From Clostridiales bacterium (GTDB taxonomy: Bacteria > Bacillota > Clostridia > Christensenellales > Aristaeellaceae), in contig DUQF01000025.1 of assembly GCA_012837965.1 (NCBI GenBank), positions 30,291 through 94,290 of the forward strand: a DNA stretch of 64,000 nt, given 5' to 3'. A model generated the notes under the pieces. It searched no databases. It was given only the letters and a program-made list of their open reading frames with translations, and was not told where the DNA came from. Every line of letters begins with the position of its first letter. Position 1 is the stretch's first letter. Shown here in pieces: positions 34,869-44,199 of this stretch. A program made the translations under genes and the position numbers.

Positions 34869-35675
34869 TTATAAAACTTCAAGCGGCAGCGTAGAAAGGC
34901 GCGCCAAAGCATTTCGAATGTTGATGCCATAAAGCCGCATTTCTTTATCAGTTGCTTGAAGGGCTAAAGATACGCAAAGGCTTGCCTCACTAAGCGCTTG
35001 ATTGGCAGGAAAACCCAAAACAAGCAGCCCGGAAAATACCGCCTTGAACAAATCGCCCGTTCCATAAAAGCCGCCTTGAATGGTGGGCATAAAATGAGAG
35101 GTCTTTTCTCCTTGAACTCCTTTTAAGATTGTCCCGGTATTGTCCCCCTCCCTAACGCCGGTGATAAGGGCATGCTTTGCCCCTAAGGCAAGCAGGCCGT
35201 CCAGCAGCTGCTCAGTATCGGCGCTTTCAGGCAGATCAGTCAAAACGGAAGCTTCATAGCGGTTGGGCAGCACATAATCCGCTCCACAAAGCATGCTGCG
35301 GTAGGCTTTGACCATTTCACCGTCAATGCCTGAATACAGACGCCCATGATCACCCATGGCGGGGTCAACAATAACCGTCGCCTCGGGATAAAGTTTTCTC
35401 AGCCGATTCACCACGCTTAGCAGGCCCGGGGCGCCAAGGTAGCCCACTACAAGGGCATCTGTCTTTCTTGGATGCTGTTCAAGCACCGACAGCACCTTCT
35501 CAAGATACGCGCCCGTATGTAGTCTGACGGGCAGATTTTTGCCCGTATGCCCGGATAAAATCATCGCGGGCAGCACTGTCGCATGAATGGAAAGCGCGGA
35601 ATAAACAGGCACCCCCAGCGATACGGATATCCCCGCTTCGCCCGTCCAGTCTTCTATAAGGATGATTTGTTTCAT
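34869..35675 (-). CDS. Pyridoxal/pyridoxamine kinase (PfkB-like)
   Basis: Likely phosphorylates B6 vitamers to make pyridoxal phosphate. The 268-residue protein has the ribokinase-like fold of PdxK/PdxY: DALVVGYLGAPGLLSVV, VIVDPAMGDHGRLYSG, LPNRYEASVLT, and the anion-hole/catalytic motif GFYGTGDLFKAVFSG with Asp. It follows degV without a spacer base, so translation is coupled. The family match is good, but substrate assignment among PfkB kinases is tentative. Confidence 0.88.
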   Translation of the reverse strand: MKQIILIEDWTGEAGISVSLGVPVYSALSIHATVLPAMILSGHTGKNLPVRLHTGAYLEKVLSVLEQHPRKTDALVVGYLGAPGLLSVVNRLRKLYPEATVIVDPAMGDHGRLYSGIDGEMVKAYRSMLCGADYVLPNRYEASVLTDLPESADTEQLLDGLLALGAKHALITGVREGDNTGTILKGVQGEKTSHFMPTIQGGFYGTGDLFKAVFSGLLVLGFPANQALSEASLCVSLALQATDKEMRLYGINIRNALARLSTLPLEVL

Positions 35676-36539
35676 TTATACCGGGCGTTCCTTGCCAAGG
35701 AAGCACACAGCCAAAGTGCCCGGTCCGCAGTGGGCGCCAATCACGGGGCCGACCATTTGTATACGGGTTTTGATAGACAGCTGCTCCTCGATTGTCTTGG
35801 CCAAAAGGTTTCCCCTTTCTTCATCATCCGCGTGCAAAACCAACACCTCTTTAGTCCAATCGTCCCGATTTTCTTGAACCTTTTCAACCAGTGTGCGTAT
35901 GGCTTTTTTCCGTCCTTTCACCTTGCCGAACGCTTCAATCTTTCCAAATCTGCTAAGGCACAGGATGGGTTTAACATCAAGCAGGGTACCAAAGGCTGCG
36001 CTGGTTGAGGAAATACGTCCGCCCCGCTTCAGATAAACAAGGTTATCAACCGTAAACCAAGCTTGCGTCCGCATACGATTGTCCCTGGCCCACTTGGCAA
36101 GTTCCCGCAACCCCATTCCTTGCTCGTAACGTTCGCAAATTTGTTCAAAATAAATCGCCATAGGGCCGGAAATAGCAAGGGTATCGACCACTTCAAACTG
36201 TCGGTTGGGATAAGTTTTAAGCAGTTCTTCCCGAGCGGCATAAACGTTTTCAATGGTGGCCGACATCTGGGATGAAAAAGCAATAAATAAAAGGTCCCTT
36301 TCCTTAAGAATGGGCCCGAAATATTCAAGGTAGGCTTCTTTGGAAAGCAGGGAAGTGCTCGGTACAGAGCCTTGACGCATGCGCTCAAACAACACCTTTT
36401 CCTGCCCTGTAGCCCCGTTGTCGTCAAAATACTCAACACCATCTAAGGTATAGGGCATGCGAACCACGGGGATATTGTGTTCTTTAGCGTATGAAAAATG
36501 TAAATCCGAATCGCTATCGGTCATCAAACAATAATTCAT
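35676..36539 (-). CDS. DegV family protein (second copy)
   Basis: 287 residues of the DegV fold, paralogous to the gene at 29317-30201. The N-terminus reads MNYCLMTDSDSDLHF; the lipid-site loop is VPSTSLLSKEAYLEYF and AFSSQMSATIENVY; the second domain has YLKRGGRISSTSAAFGTLLDVKPIL, KVKGRKKAIR and IGAHCGPGTLAV. GAGGAGG before the ATG is strong. It is the first gene of a chain degV-pdxK-ZIP-ZIP-SNF2-degV-recO, so the two copies bracket the operon. Different lipid-loop residues suggest different acyl preferences. Confidence 0.93.
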   Translation of the reverse strand: MNYCLMTDSDSDLHFSYAKEHNIPVVRMPYTLDGVEYFDDNGATGQEKVLFERMRQGSVPSTSLLSKEAYLEYFGPILKERDLLFIAFSSQMSATIENVYAAREELLKTYPNRQFEVVDTLAISGPMAIYFEQICERYEQGMGLRELAKWARDNRMRTQAWFTVDNLVYLKRGGRISSTSAAFGTLLDVKPILCLSRFGKIEAFGKVKGRKKAIRTLVEKVQENRDDWTKEVLVLHADDEERGNLLAKTIEEQLSIKTRIQMVGPVIGAHCGPGTLAVCFLGKERPV

Positions 36540-36601
36540 GTAAACCTCCTCACATCAGGCTAATTTTGCCCATAGGAAACATCGGCTTTCACCGTCCTCT
36601 T

Positions 36602-36631
36602 ATCATACCATAGAAAAGCAAGGTATTTCAA
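36602..36631 (-). promoter_or_regulatory. Promoter of the degV-pdxK-ZIP-SNF2-recO chain
   Basis: On minus: TTGAAA (36631-36626), an 18-bp spacer and TATGAT (36607-36602). Divergent from the sugar transferase promoter. Confidence 0.65.
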
Positions 36632-36645
36632 GCAAAGCGACGTCC

Positions 36646-36673
36646 TTGCTTTTCCCTTAAAACAAGGTATAAT
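36646..36673 (+). promoter_or_regulatory. Promoter of the sugar transferase gene
   Basis: TTGCTT (36646-36651), a 16-bp spacer and TATAAT (36668-36673), preceded by AAGG. Confidence 0.7.
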
Positions 36674-36736
36674 GTTCGTGTAGAGAGGTTGAATAACACC
36701 GATTTATGACATTAGTAACTTGTGAGGTTTGATAAG

Positions 36737-38128
36737 ATGCGAAACAAAGTAAGCCGGGATGATTTAAAAAATTTGCTTTGTGCTATTGAGTCTTTGATTC
36801 AAATCATCCTGTTGACCGTTGTTTACTTCTATCTCTGGCGTCACTCTTACCGGGGCATTTCTGGCGTTTTTTTCTATGGAAGGGGTAAGTATGTCCTTGC
36901 CGGTGTTTATGCCCTGCTCATCTATATAGTTTTTTCTTTCAACGATGGATTCAAGTTCGGTTTTCTCAAAAGTGCCGAGGTGTTTTTCGGGCAAGCCCAG
37001 GCCATCTTATTGATTAACGCGCTCACTTACGGGCAGTTAAGTCTCATTGCCCGAAAGTTGGTGGAAGTAGTGCCGATGGTCATGCTCACCATTTCTCAGA
37101 TTTTAATTTGCGCATGCTGCGTGTTCTTGTTTACCAAGCTCTATCACTGTATTTACGCACCTCATAACATGCTGCTTATTTATGGCAATCGAGGAGCAGT
37201 TAGTATTATTGACAAAGTCAATGAGCGCCAGGAAAAATATCATGTCTCAAACACTATTTCTTCCGATTTGCCCAAAGAGGAGATCGAGAAAGCAATTTCC
37301 CAATACGACTCGGTCATTATCAACGACATTAAGGGACAAAAACGCAACGATATTCTTAAGAACTGCTATGAAAACGGGGTGTATACCTATCTGGTACCCA
37401 AAATTAGCGATATTATCATCAGCGGCGCTCAGGACATCAACTTGTTTGATACACCGTTACGCCTAATCAAGGGAAAAGGGCTTTCTTTATCCCAGCGTTT
37501 TATCAAACGCACCTTAGACATTTTACTAAGCTCCATCGCCATGATAATAACAGCGCCCCTGATTCTTGTAATTGCTATCGCCATCAAGCGAGAAGATGGC
37601 GGACCTGTTTTCTACCGCCAAAAGCGCATTACAAAGGACGGAAAAGAATTCAATATCCTCAAATTTCGCTCCATGATTGTTGATGCAGAAAAAGACAATT
37701 GCTCCATCCCCGCAACTGACAACGACCCTCGTATTACCAAAGTAGGGCGTATCATCCGCAAACTTCGAATAGATGAACTGCCGCAAATTCTTAATATCCT
37801 TGGAGGTTCCATGAGCATTGTAGGGCCACGCCCTGAAAGGATTGAACATGTCAAAGCATACAGCAAGAATATTCCCGAATTCCGCTGCCGCGAAAAGGTC
37901 AAGGGAGGCCTTACCGGCTATGCGCAGGTAGTAGGTAAGTACAACACCAATCCCTACGACAAGCTGCGTATGGATTTAATGTACATTGAAAACTACAGCC
38001 TTGCGCTGGATCTGAAAATCATCTTCCAGACCGTTCGTATCCTTTTTCGCAGAGAAAGCACCCAGGGTTTTGATAAGCAATCCAGGCAAGACGATGCGGA
38101 AAATCCCGTCACAGAAGAAACCTCTTGA
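36737..38128 (+). CDS. Polyprenyl-phosphate sugar-1-phosphate transferase
   Basis: 463 residues. The N-terminal half has four to five membrane helices and a CoA-binding-like domain (LLIYGNRGAVSIIDKV). A further helix (about 265-285) leads to the bacterial sugar transferase domain with DGGPVFYRQKRITKDGKEF, KFRSMIVDAE, RKLRIDELPQILNILGG and MSIVGPRPERIEH, and later VKGGLTGYAQV. Such enzymes load the first sugar phosphate onto undecaprenyl phosphate for surface polysaccharide or glycoprotein synthesis. GAGGT at 36724-36728 supports ATG 36737 over GTG 36722. No other polysaccharide genes are near, which is unusual. Confidence 0.92.
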   Translation: MRNKVSRDDLKNLLCAIESLIQIILLTVVYFYLWRHSYRGISGVFFYGRGKYVLAGVYALLIYIVFSFNDGFKFGFLKSAEVFFGQAQAILLINALTYGQLSLIARKLVEVVPMVMLTISQILICACCVFLFTKLYHCIYAPHNMLLIYGNRGAVSIIDKVNERQEKYHVSNTISSDLPKEEIEKAISQYDSVIINDIKGQKRNDILKNCYENGVYTYLVPKISDIIISGAQDINLFDTPLRLIKGKGLSLSQRFIKRTLDILLSSIAMIITAPLILVIAIAIKREDGGPVFYRQKRITKDGKEFNILKFRSMIVDAEKDNCSIPATDNDPRITKVGRIIRKLRIDELPQILNILGGSMSIVGPRPERIEHVKAYSKNIPEFRCREKVKGGLTGYAQVVGKYNTNPYDKLRMDLMYIENYSLALDLKIIFQTVRILFRRESTQGFDKQSRQDDAENPVTEETS

Positions 38129-38155
38129 TACTTTTTTACATTAGTCTCCCCCCGC

Positions 38156-38188
38156 TTGCTGGAAAAGGGCGGGGCGTTGTTGTATAAT
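38156..38188 (+). promoter_or_regulatory. Weak promoter candidate for the flavodiiron gene
   Basis: TATAAT at 38183-38188; the nearest -35-like TTGCTG (38156-38161) has a 21-bp spacer, longer than ideal. A GC-rich inverted repeat CCCCGC/GCGGGG overlaps the spacer and may act as a terminator of the preceding gene. Confidence 0.45.
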
Positions 38189-38230
38189 GACTGTGCAAAG
38201 TGTACCTGACTTTTCTTTTTTGGAGGCAAT

Positions 38231-40021
38231 ATGACCATCACACAAAATATCGCTTACGTAGGCGTTAATGACCACTTGATTGATTTATTTGAAGGCCAGT
38301 ATGCCGTTAAAAACGGTATGGCCTATAATTCCTATCTGATTACCGATGAAAAAATCGCTGTTTTCGATTCTGTCGATCGGGCTTTTGGCGATGCCTGGCT
38401 ACAAAATATCAAAGCAGCGCTCAAGGGCCGCAAGCCCAATTACCTGATTGTCAGCCACATGGAGCCTGACCACTCCGCCAACATTGTCAATTTCTTAAAC
38501 CAATACCCCGATGCCACGGTAGTTGCAACCGCCAAGGCTTTTACCATGATGGACCAGTTCTTTGGTAAGGATGCCGTTCAAAACCGTCTGCCGGTTAAAG
38601 AAGGGGATACTCTGTCCCTTGGCAAGCATCAGCTGTCTTTTATAACTGCGCCTATGGTGCACTGGCCAGAAGTGCTTATGACCTATGACCATACCGATAA
38701 GGCGCTGTTTTCTGCCGATGCCTTTGGCAAGTTCGGCGCAAACGATGTGCAAGAACCGTGGCTGGATGAAGCCCGCCGCTACTACATCGGCATTGTCGGT
38801 AAATACGGGCAGCAAGTACAAGCTGTCTTAAAAAAGGCGGCAAAACTTGACATTCAAATCATTTGTCCCCTGCACGGGCCTGTGCTCTCGGGCGACCTGA
38901 GTCCCTACCTTGAAAAGTACAACATCTGGTCCGGCTACCAAACGGAATCCGAAGGGGTATTAGTCGCCTACACCAGCGTCTATGGCCACACCAAGGAAGC
39001 GGTTGACCTTTTAGTGACCAAGCTCAAGCAAAAAGGCGCCCCGCAGGTTAAGGTATACGACCTTGCCCGCTGCGACATGTCGGAAGCTGTGGCAGATGCT
39101 TTCCGTTTTGGCCGCATCGTGCTTGCCACCACCACCTACAACGCCGACATTTTCCCTTTCATGCGCACCTTTATCGACCACCTGAAAGAGCGCAACTTTC
39201 GCCAAAAGCAAATTGGCTTCATTGAAAACGGCAGCTGGGCGCTCATGGCCTATAAAACCATGAAAGGCATGCTGGAAACCTGCCGTAACCTAAGTTTTAC
39301 CCAAAACAATGTACACATCCTCTCTGCCCTGTCCGAAGAAAACAAGGAGCAGATCGAAAAGTTAAGCGATGAACTGTGCATGGATTACCTGGCCAGAAAA
39401 GACGATACCGCCAACAAAAATGACCTTTCCGCCCTATTCAAAATTGGCTATGGGCTATATGTGGTTACTTCAAGCGACGGGGCGAAAGACAACGGCGCCA
39501 TCATCAATACTGTAACGCAGGTGACCAACACGCCCAACCGCATCGCCGTGTGCATCAATAAGGCCAACTACACCCATGACCTGATTCAAAAAACGGGACT
39601 CATGAACATCAACTGCCTGTCGGTGGATGCGCCCTTTAGCGTGTTTGAGCGTTTCGGCTTCCAATCCGGTCGCACGGTGGATAAGTTTTCAGGTATCAAC
39701 GTGCTGCGCTCGGACAACGGGCTTGTATTCCTGCCCAAGTACATTAACGCCATGATGAGCCTGAAAGTAGAAAGCTATGTGGACCTTGACACCCACGGCA
39801 TGTTCATCTGCACCATCACTGAAGCAAGGGTCCTAAGCGATAAGGAAACCATGACCTATACCTACTACCAAGAGCACGTGAAGCCCAAACCCCAAGACAA
39901 AGACAAAAAGGGCTGGGTGTGTAAAATCTGCGGCTACATTTATGAGGGCGACCCGCTGCCCGATGACTTTATCTGCCCGCTATGCAAGCACGGCGCCATC
40001 GACTTTGAAAGGTTGCCGTAA
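38231..40021 (+). CDS. Flavodiiron protein fused to flavin reductase and rubredoxin (FprA-Hrb)
   Basis: 596 residues that probably reduce O2 to water (or NO to N2O), protecting an anaerobe. Domains in order: metallo-beta-lactamase-like diiron domain (1-245) with ligands in H76-M-E78-P-D80-H81; flavodoxin FMN domain (about 252-390, VLVAYTSVYGHTKEA); flavin-reductase-like domain (about 405-545, LYVVTSSDGAKDNGAIINTVTQV); rubredoxin (562-596) with Cys564-x2-Cys567 and Cys582-x2-Cys585. In Moorella the last two domains form a separate protein, Hrb, beside FprA; here all are one chain, able to pass electrons from NAD(P)H to the diiron site. TTTTGGAGGCAAT before the ATG supports the start. Confidence 0.95.
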   Translation: MTITQNIAYVGVNDHLIDLFEGQYAVKNGMAYNSYLITDEKIAVFDSVDRAFGDAWLQNIKAALKGRKPNYLIVSHMEPDHSANIVNFLNQYPDATVVATAKAFTMMDQFFGKDAVQNRLPVKEGDTLSLGKHQLSFITAPMVHWPEVLMTYDHTDKALFSADAFGKFGANDVQEPWLDEARRYYIGIVGKYGQQVQAVLKKAAKLDIQIICPLHGPVLSGDLSPYLEKYNIWSGYQTESEGVLVAYTSVYGHTKEAVDLLVTKLKQKGAPQVKVYDLARCDMSEAVADAFRFGRIVLATTTYNADIFPFMRTFIDHLKERNFRQKQIGFIENGSWALMAYKTMKGMLETCRNLSFTQNNVHILSALSEENKEQIEKLSDELCMDYLARKDDTANKNDLSALFKIGYGLYVVTSSDGAKDNGAIINTVTQVTNTPNRIAVCINKANYTHDLIQKTGLMNINCLSVDAPFSVFERFGFQSGRTVDKFSGINVLRSDNGLVFLPKYINAMMSLKVESYVDLDTHGMFICTITEARVLSDKETMTYTYYQEHVKPKPQDKDKKGWVCKICGYIYEGDPLPDDFICPLCKHGAIDFERLP

Positions 40022-40068
40022 GATTTTATGTACAAAATGAGCTTCAACAAAATAAATGGAGGAAATCA

Positions 40069-40404
40069 ATGAGTTACCCCGCATGCCCCAAGTGTCACGA
40101 AAACTATACCTATGAAGATGGGCACCTGTTTGTTTGCCCCATGTGCTTCCATTCCTGGGATAAAATGGCGCAGGCGGCGGCTGAAGAAGCCCTGATTACA
40201 AGGGACATAAACGGCAATATCCTTGAAGATGGGGATGAGGTAATCATTGCCCAAGACCTAAAATTAGGCAAGGATACCATCAAACAGGGAACCAAAGTAA
40301 GAAGCCTTCGCATTTTAGATGAGCCGCATGACGGCCATGACATTCAAGGCAGGGTGGCCGGTTTTGGTACTTTATACTTAAAATCCAGTGTTGTGAAAAA
40401 ATAA
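40069..40404 (+). CDS. PhnA/YjdM family zinc-ribbon protein
   Basis: 111 residues. An N-terminal zinc ribbon (CPKCHENYTYEDG and FVCPMCFHSWD: Cys6-x2-Cys9 and Cys23-x2-Cys26) precedes the conserved DINGNILEDGDEVIIAQDLKLG block and the KSSVVKK end of the PhnA/YjdM family. The old link with phosphonate use is not proven. TGGAGG before the ATG is good. It follows the flavodiiron gene after 47 bases without a visible promoter or terminator, so the two are probably co-transcribed. Confidence 0.93.
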   Translation: MSYPACPKCHENYTYEDGHLFVCPMCFHSWDKMAQAAAEEALITRDINGNILEDGDEVIIAQDLKLGKDTIKQGTKVRSLRILDEPHDGHDIQGRVAGFGTLYLKSSVVKK

Positions 40405-40501
40405 TAACGCCTTTCCTTTTCTTGCCAAAGAAGAAAAAGCTTGCAAACACATCCGGACAAAAACCGCATAGTACAACCCTCTTTCCCAGCACAGATAACA
40501 T

Positions 40502-40532
40502 CCCTCAAAGATTAAACTTTGGGGGCATTTTT
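40502..40532 (+). terminator. Intrinsic terminator after the PhnA-like gene
   Basis: CCCTCAAAG (40502-40510) pairs with CTTTGGGGG (40517-40525, one T-G pair), followed by CATTTTTT. The rest of 40405-40627 holds only this and the next promoter. Confidence 0.8.
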
Positions 40533-40553
40533 TACCGCACTTAATAGCTTGCC

Positions 40554-40582
40554 TTGTTAAACAATAAGATGCCTGATATAAT
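40554..40582 (+). promoter_or_regulatory. Promoter of the three-repeat SH3 gene
   Basis: TTGTTA (40554-40559), a 17-bp spacer and TATAAT (40577-40582). Confidence 0.75.
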
Positions 40583-40627
40583 GAACCAAACGATACAAAT
40601 ATTGTCAGCTTCTTTTGGAGGTATTTT

Positions 40628-42073
40628 ATGAAAACAAAAATTCGGATTGCGGCATTCCTGCTGGGAACGCTTATTCTCATAACCGCAAGCGTGTCCGCTG
40701 CCACCTTGGCCTCTCTCAATCAGCACATGATCACTTATAGCGGACCGGGCACTCAATATACGCAAGAGCTGGGCACCCTGCCGCAAAATACAAACATTAC
40801 ACTCATCGAGATGGTCACCATTAACGGCATCCCTTGGGGCATGGTTGAGTTTTACAACAATGGTATGAAATACCGTGCCTATACCCTTACGCAGTATATC
40901 ACTGCCTATGGTCCAATAGAGTGGGGAACGCTTGATTATTACGAGATTTTTCTGTCGCAAAGCTCCGCTGTTTATTACGGCCCGGGCTATGATTATGCCC
41001 GCCGGCAGAAAGATGTGCCCGCCGGCGCCTGGCTTCGGGTGTATGACAGCGAAAACGGATTTATGCTATGCGATTATCAACAGGATGATAAGTGGGTGCG
41101 AGGCTACCTGCCGGAGTTGATTTGGGACGGTAGTTCCTATCAGCCCTCCGCTTCCGGAGCGAATGTTCCCGCTTATGGCTATACCCCTGCCTCCCTCAAC
41201 CAGCGCATGGCTACGCGTTCAGGACCGGGCACCAAGTACACTGAGGAGCTTGGTACCCTGCCGAAGGATACCAGCATAACGCTCATCCATACGGTCACGA
41301 CCGACGGAACGCCTTGGGGCATGGTAGAGTTTATTAATAACGGCATGAAATACCGCGCTTATACGGGTATGAAGCGCATTGACGCCTATGGCTCCGTTGC
41401 GCAAGGGACACTGAATTACTATGAGGTGTTTCTGTCCCAAAATTCTCCCGTTTATTACGGCCCGGGCTATGAGTACGCCCGCAGGCAAAAAGACGCGCCT
41501 ATGGGTAAGCTTCGGATATACAGCAACGAAAACGGCTTTTTCCTCTGCGATTATGAGCAAGATGGTAAGTGGGTACGGGGATACCTGCCGGGATGGACAG
41601 GAAATGGTCAATTCTATCCATCTCCGGCTCAAGTATGGGATAACCCTTATTATCACACCCCCGCCGCCCTCAACCAACGCATGGCCACACGCTCGGGCCC
41701 GGGTACCCAATACACCGAGGAGCTGGGCACCATGCCGCAGAGTACGCAAATCACATTGATTGAATACGTTACTACCAGTGTTCCCTGGGGTTTAGTGGAA
41801 TTTTACAAAAACGGTATGAAGGTGCGGGCCTATACGGGCATGAAGCGTATTGACGCCTACGGTCCCGTCGCGCAAGGGACAAAAGATTATCATGAGGTTG
41901 TCCTATCCAAATCCACAGCCGTGTACTATGGACCCGGCTACGATTACGCCATGCGCAAAGAAAGCGTGGAAGCAGGCACGTTGCTGAGGGTCTTTGGCTA
42001 TGAAAACGGCTTTACCCTATGCGATTACCATAACGGCAAGCATTGGGTGCGGGCTTATTTCCCGGAGATATAA
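40628..42073 (+). CDS. Secreted protein of three long SH3-type tandem repeats
   Basis: 481 residues. A signal peptide (MKTKIRIAAFLLGTLILITA, cleavage near SA-AT) is followed by three copies of a unit of about 135 residues at 28-163, 188-320 and 346-481. Each unit has two SH3-like segments: the first with LNQxMxTxSGPGTxYTxELGT, the second with YYGPGYxYA and ending CDYxxxxKWVRxYxP. Copies 2 and 3 are closest, sharing the TGMKRIDAYG block. Linkers are Pro/Ser/Tyr-rich. A cell-wall binding or adhesive role is inferred. GGAGGT before the ATG is good. It stands alone. Confidence 0.87.
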   Translation: MKTKIRIAAFLLGTLILITASVSAATLASLNQHMITYSGPGTQYTQELGTLPQNTNITLIEMVTINGIPWGMVEFYNNGMKYRAYTLTQYITAYGPIEWGTLDYYEIFLSQSSAVYYGPGYDYARRQKDVPAGAWLRVYDSENGFMLCDYQQDDKWVRGYLPELIWDGSSYQPSASGANVPAYGYTPASLNQRMATRSGPGTKYTEELGTLPKDTSITLIHTVTTDGTPWGMVEFINNGMKYRAYTGMKRIDAYGSVAQGTLNYYEVFLSQNSPVYYGPGYEYARRQKDAPMGKLRIYSNENGFFLCDYEQDGKWVRGYLPGWTGNGQFYPSPAQVWDNPYYHTPAALNQRMATRSGPGTQYTEELGTMPQSTQITLIEYVTTSVPWGLVEFYKNGMKVRAYTGMKRIDAYGPVAQGTKDYHEVVLSKSTAVYYGPGYDYAMRKESVEAGTLLRVFGYENGFTLCDYHNGKHWVRAYFPEI

Positions 42074-42156
42074 TTTTCTAGTTCTTGCCGACCATACTTG
42101 AAACTACCTGCCGTTTCTTTCGCTTTATCGATGATAGTCGAATAAGAAACACCATC

Positions 42157-42192
42157 AAAAAAGCACACGACTTGATGCCGTGTGCTCTTTGT
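42157..42192. terminator. Bidirectional terminator between SH3 gene and ftsH
   Basis: AGCACACG (42162-42169) pairs with CGTGTGCT (42179-42186). It has T runs on both strands (six on the minus strand), so it serves the convergent genes. Confidence 0.85.
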
Positions 42193-42201
42193 TATGGTTG
42201 A

Positions 42202-44088
42202 TTAGATGTTTTCGCTCTGTGCGTCGGAAACAGCTTCCGTATCCACACTAGCCACCAGCTTTTGAACGGGTTTTTCCAAAATTTTCATAAACTCTTCGCC
42301 GGTGATGGTTTCATTTTCAAACAAGTATTTTGCCAATTCGTGGAGTTTGGGCATGTTGTTGGAAAGGATTTCCTTTGCCCTATCGTACTGCTCCTGCACC
42401 TTTTCAACCGTTAGCTGGTCAATTTTGGCACGGGTCTGGGCGCTGGAGGTGGAAACAAATTCTCCGCCCAAATATTGAGCTGTGTCCTGCTCAAAGGCGA
42501 CCATGCCAAATTCGCTCATGCCAAGGCGGCTGATCATCGCGCGGGCAATGCGGGTGGCCTGTTCAATATCGTTGGATGCGCCTGTGGTGATAGAATTAAA
42601 GACCAGTTCCTCGGCCACACGGCCGCCGGTAATAACGGCAATTTTATTATTGAGCTGCTCCTCGCTCATCAGGAAGGTTTCATTTTCTTCAAGCTGCATG
42701 GTAAAACCAAGGGCGCCCGAAGTACGTGGAATAATGGTAATTTTATGAACAGGCGCGCAATTTTCTTGAAGCGCGGCAACCATGGCGTGGCCAATTTCGT
42801 GGTAGGCGACAATCAGCTTTTCCTTGTCGGAGAGCACACGGTTTTTCTTTTCGTGGCCGGCAAGCACTACTTCAATGGACTCTTCAAGGTCCCTGGTTGC
42901 CACCCGCCTGCGCCCCTCACGGACGGCCTTAAGCGCCGCTTCGTTGACGATGTTGGCAAGATCCGCGCCGGAGGTTCCGGCAGCGGCTTTGGCAACATTG
43001 TCCAACCTGATATTGGGCTCAGTCTTAACCTTCTTAATATGAACTTTAAGAATGTCAATGCGTCCTTGCAGGTCGGGAAGCTCAACGGGGATACGCCTGT
43101 CAAAGCGGCCGGGGCGGGTAAGCGCCGGGTCCAAAATTTCGGGCCTATTGGTCGCGGCCAAGAGTACTACGCCTTTTTTTGAGTCAAAGCCATCCATTTC
43201 GGCAAGCAACTGGTTCAGGGTCTGCTCCCTCTCGTCGTTACCGCCGCCATAGCCGGTATTTTCACGCTTTTTACCGATGGTGTCAATCTCATCAATGAAC
43301 ACGATGCATGGCGCTTTTTCATAGGCCTGTTTGAACAGGTCACGAATTTTGGCGGCGCCCATACCGACGAACATTTCCACAAATTCGGAGCCTGAAATAG
43401 AAAAAAACGGAACATCGGCTTCGCCCGCAACCGCTCTTGCGAGCAAGGTTTTTCCAGTGCCGGGCGGCCCGACAAGCAAGGCGCCCTTGGGAAGCTGTGC
43501 GCCGATTTCAGTGTACTTGCTGGTATTGTGCAGAAAATCAACAATCTCTCTCAGGGCGTCTTTGGCCTCATCCTGTCCGGCCACATCTTCAAACTTGATG
43601 CCCGTTTCCGACTGGATATAAATGCGAGCGTTGGACTTGCCAAGCTGCATAGCGTTCATGCCACCACCCATGCGTTTCATCAGCGTTCGTGAAAGGAGGT
43701 TGCCAATGGCCATAAAGAAAATTAGAGGCAGCACCCAACTGGTTATAAAGGTAACCAAAGGCGAGGCTTTTTCAACAATGGGCGAAGAATAATCAACCCC
43801 CGCTTGGTTGAGCTTGTCCACCAAGCCGGTATCTTCCACGATGCCGGTGACAAATACTGCGTTTTTATCGCTTTTGTTGGTAAAGGAAATTTTGTTTTCC
43901 GATCGGTCGATGTAAACTTCCCGCACGTCACCCTCATCAAGCATTTCGATGAATTTAGAGTAATGTACCTCGGTAATAGCGCGCCTTGCAATCAGGGGGG
44001 TAATAATCATGTTGATGACGATTATAGCCGCCAAAACTATTAAATAATAAGTGATCAGCGGACGCTTTGGAGAAGGGACTTCTTTCAT
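42202..44088 (-). CDS. ftsH: ATP-dependent zinc metalloprotease FtsH
   Basis: A membrane-bound AAA+ protease that degrades unstable membrane and regulatory proteins. The 628-residue chain has two membrane helices (about 12-30 and 112-130) around an extracytoplasmic domain, the Walker A motif G207-P-P-G-T-G-K-T214, Walker [13 protein letters not shown], the second region of homology [20 protein letters not shown], and the zinc site H430-E-I-G-H434. AAGGAG lies 8 bases before the ATG. It is monocistronic with its own promoter and terminator. Confidence 0.98.
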   Translation of the reverse strand: MKEVPSPKRPLITYYLIVLAAIIVINMIITPLIARRAITEVHYSKFIEMLDEGDVREVYIDRSENKISFTNKSDKNAVFVTGIVEDTGLVDKLNQAGVDYSSPIVEKASPLVTFITSWVLPLIFFMAIGNLLSRTLMKRMGGGMNAMQLGKSNARIYIQSETGIKFEDVAGQDEAKDALREIVDFLHNTSKYTEIGAQLPKGALLVGPPGTGKTLLARAVAGEADVPFFSISGSEFVEMFVGMGAAKIRDLFKQAYEKAPCIVFIDEIDTIGKKRENTGYGGGNDEREQTLNQLLAEMDGFDSKKGVVLLAATNRPEILDPALTRPGRFDRRIPVELPDLQGRIDILKVHIKKVKTEPNIRLDNVAKAAAGTSGADLANIVNEAALKAVREGRRRVATRDLEESIEVVLAGHEKKNRVLSDKEKLIVAYHEIGHAMVAALQENCAPVHKITIIPRTSGALGFTMQLEENETFLMSEEQLNNKIAVITGGRVAEELVFNSITTGASNDIEQATRIARAMISRLGMSEFGMVAFEQDTAQYLGGEFVSTSSAQTRAKIDQLTVEKVQEQYDRAKEILSNNMPKLHELAKYLFENETITGEEFMKILEKPVQKLVASVDTEAVSDAQSENI

Positions 44089-44118
44089 ATGGTGCGCTCC
44101 TTTCGTATGCTATCATTT

Positions 44119-44148
44119 AGTTTAAATCTCATGAATCAAGTCGGTCAA
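44119..44148 (-). promoter_or_regulatory. ftsH promoter
   Basis: On minus: TTGACC (44148-44143), an 18-bp spacer and TAAACT (44124-44119). Confidence 0.55.
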
Positions 44149-44199
44149 GGGATTTTATCAAATTTTCACAAGTTGGTCACAACCTATTCATACCGCTAT

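Noticed and set aside
36559..36574. GGGCAAAATTAGCC in the leader of the second degV gene as another operator copy
   Set aside because: One base shorter than the others, differs in the CGCCC half, and its distance to the promoter does not match.
40069..40404. Phosphonate breakdown from the PhnA-like name
   Set aside because: Phosphonoacetate hydrolase is an unrelated PhnA; this small zinc-ribbon family has no proven phosphonate role.
42475..43182. 235-codon open frame opposite ftsH
   Set aside because: Shadow of the conserved AAA domain, without a ribosome site.
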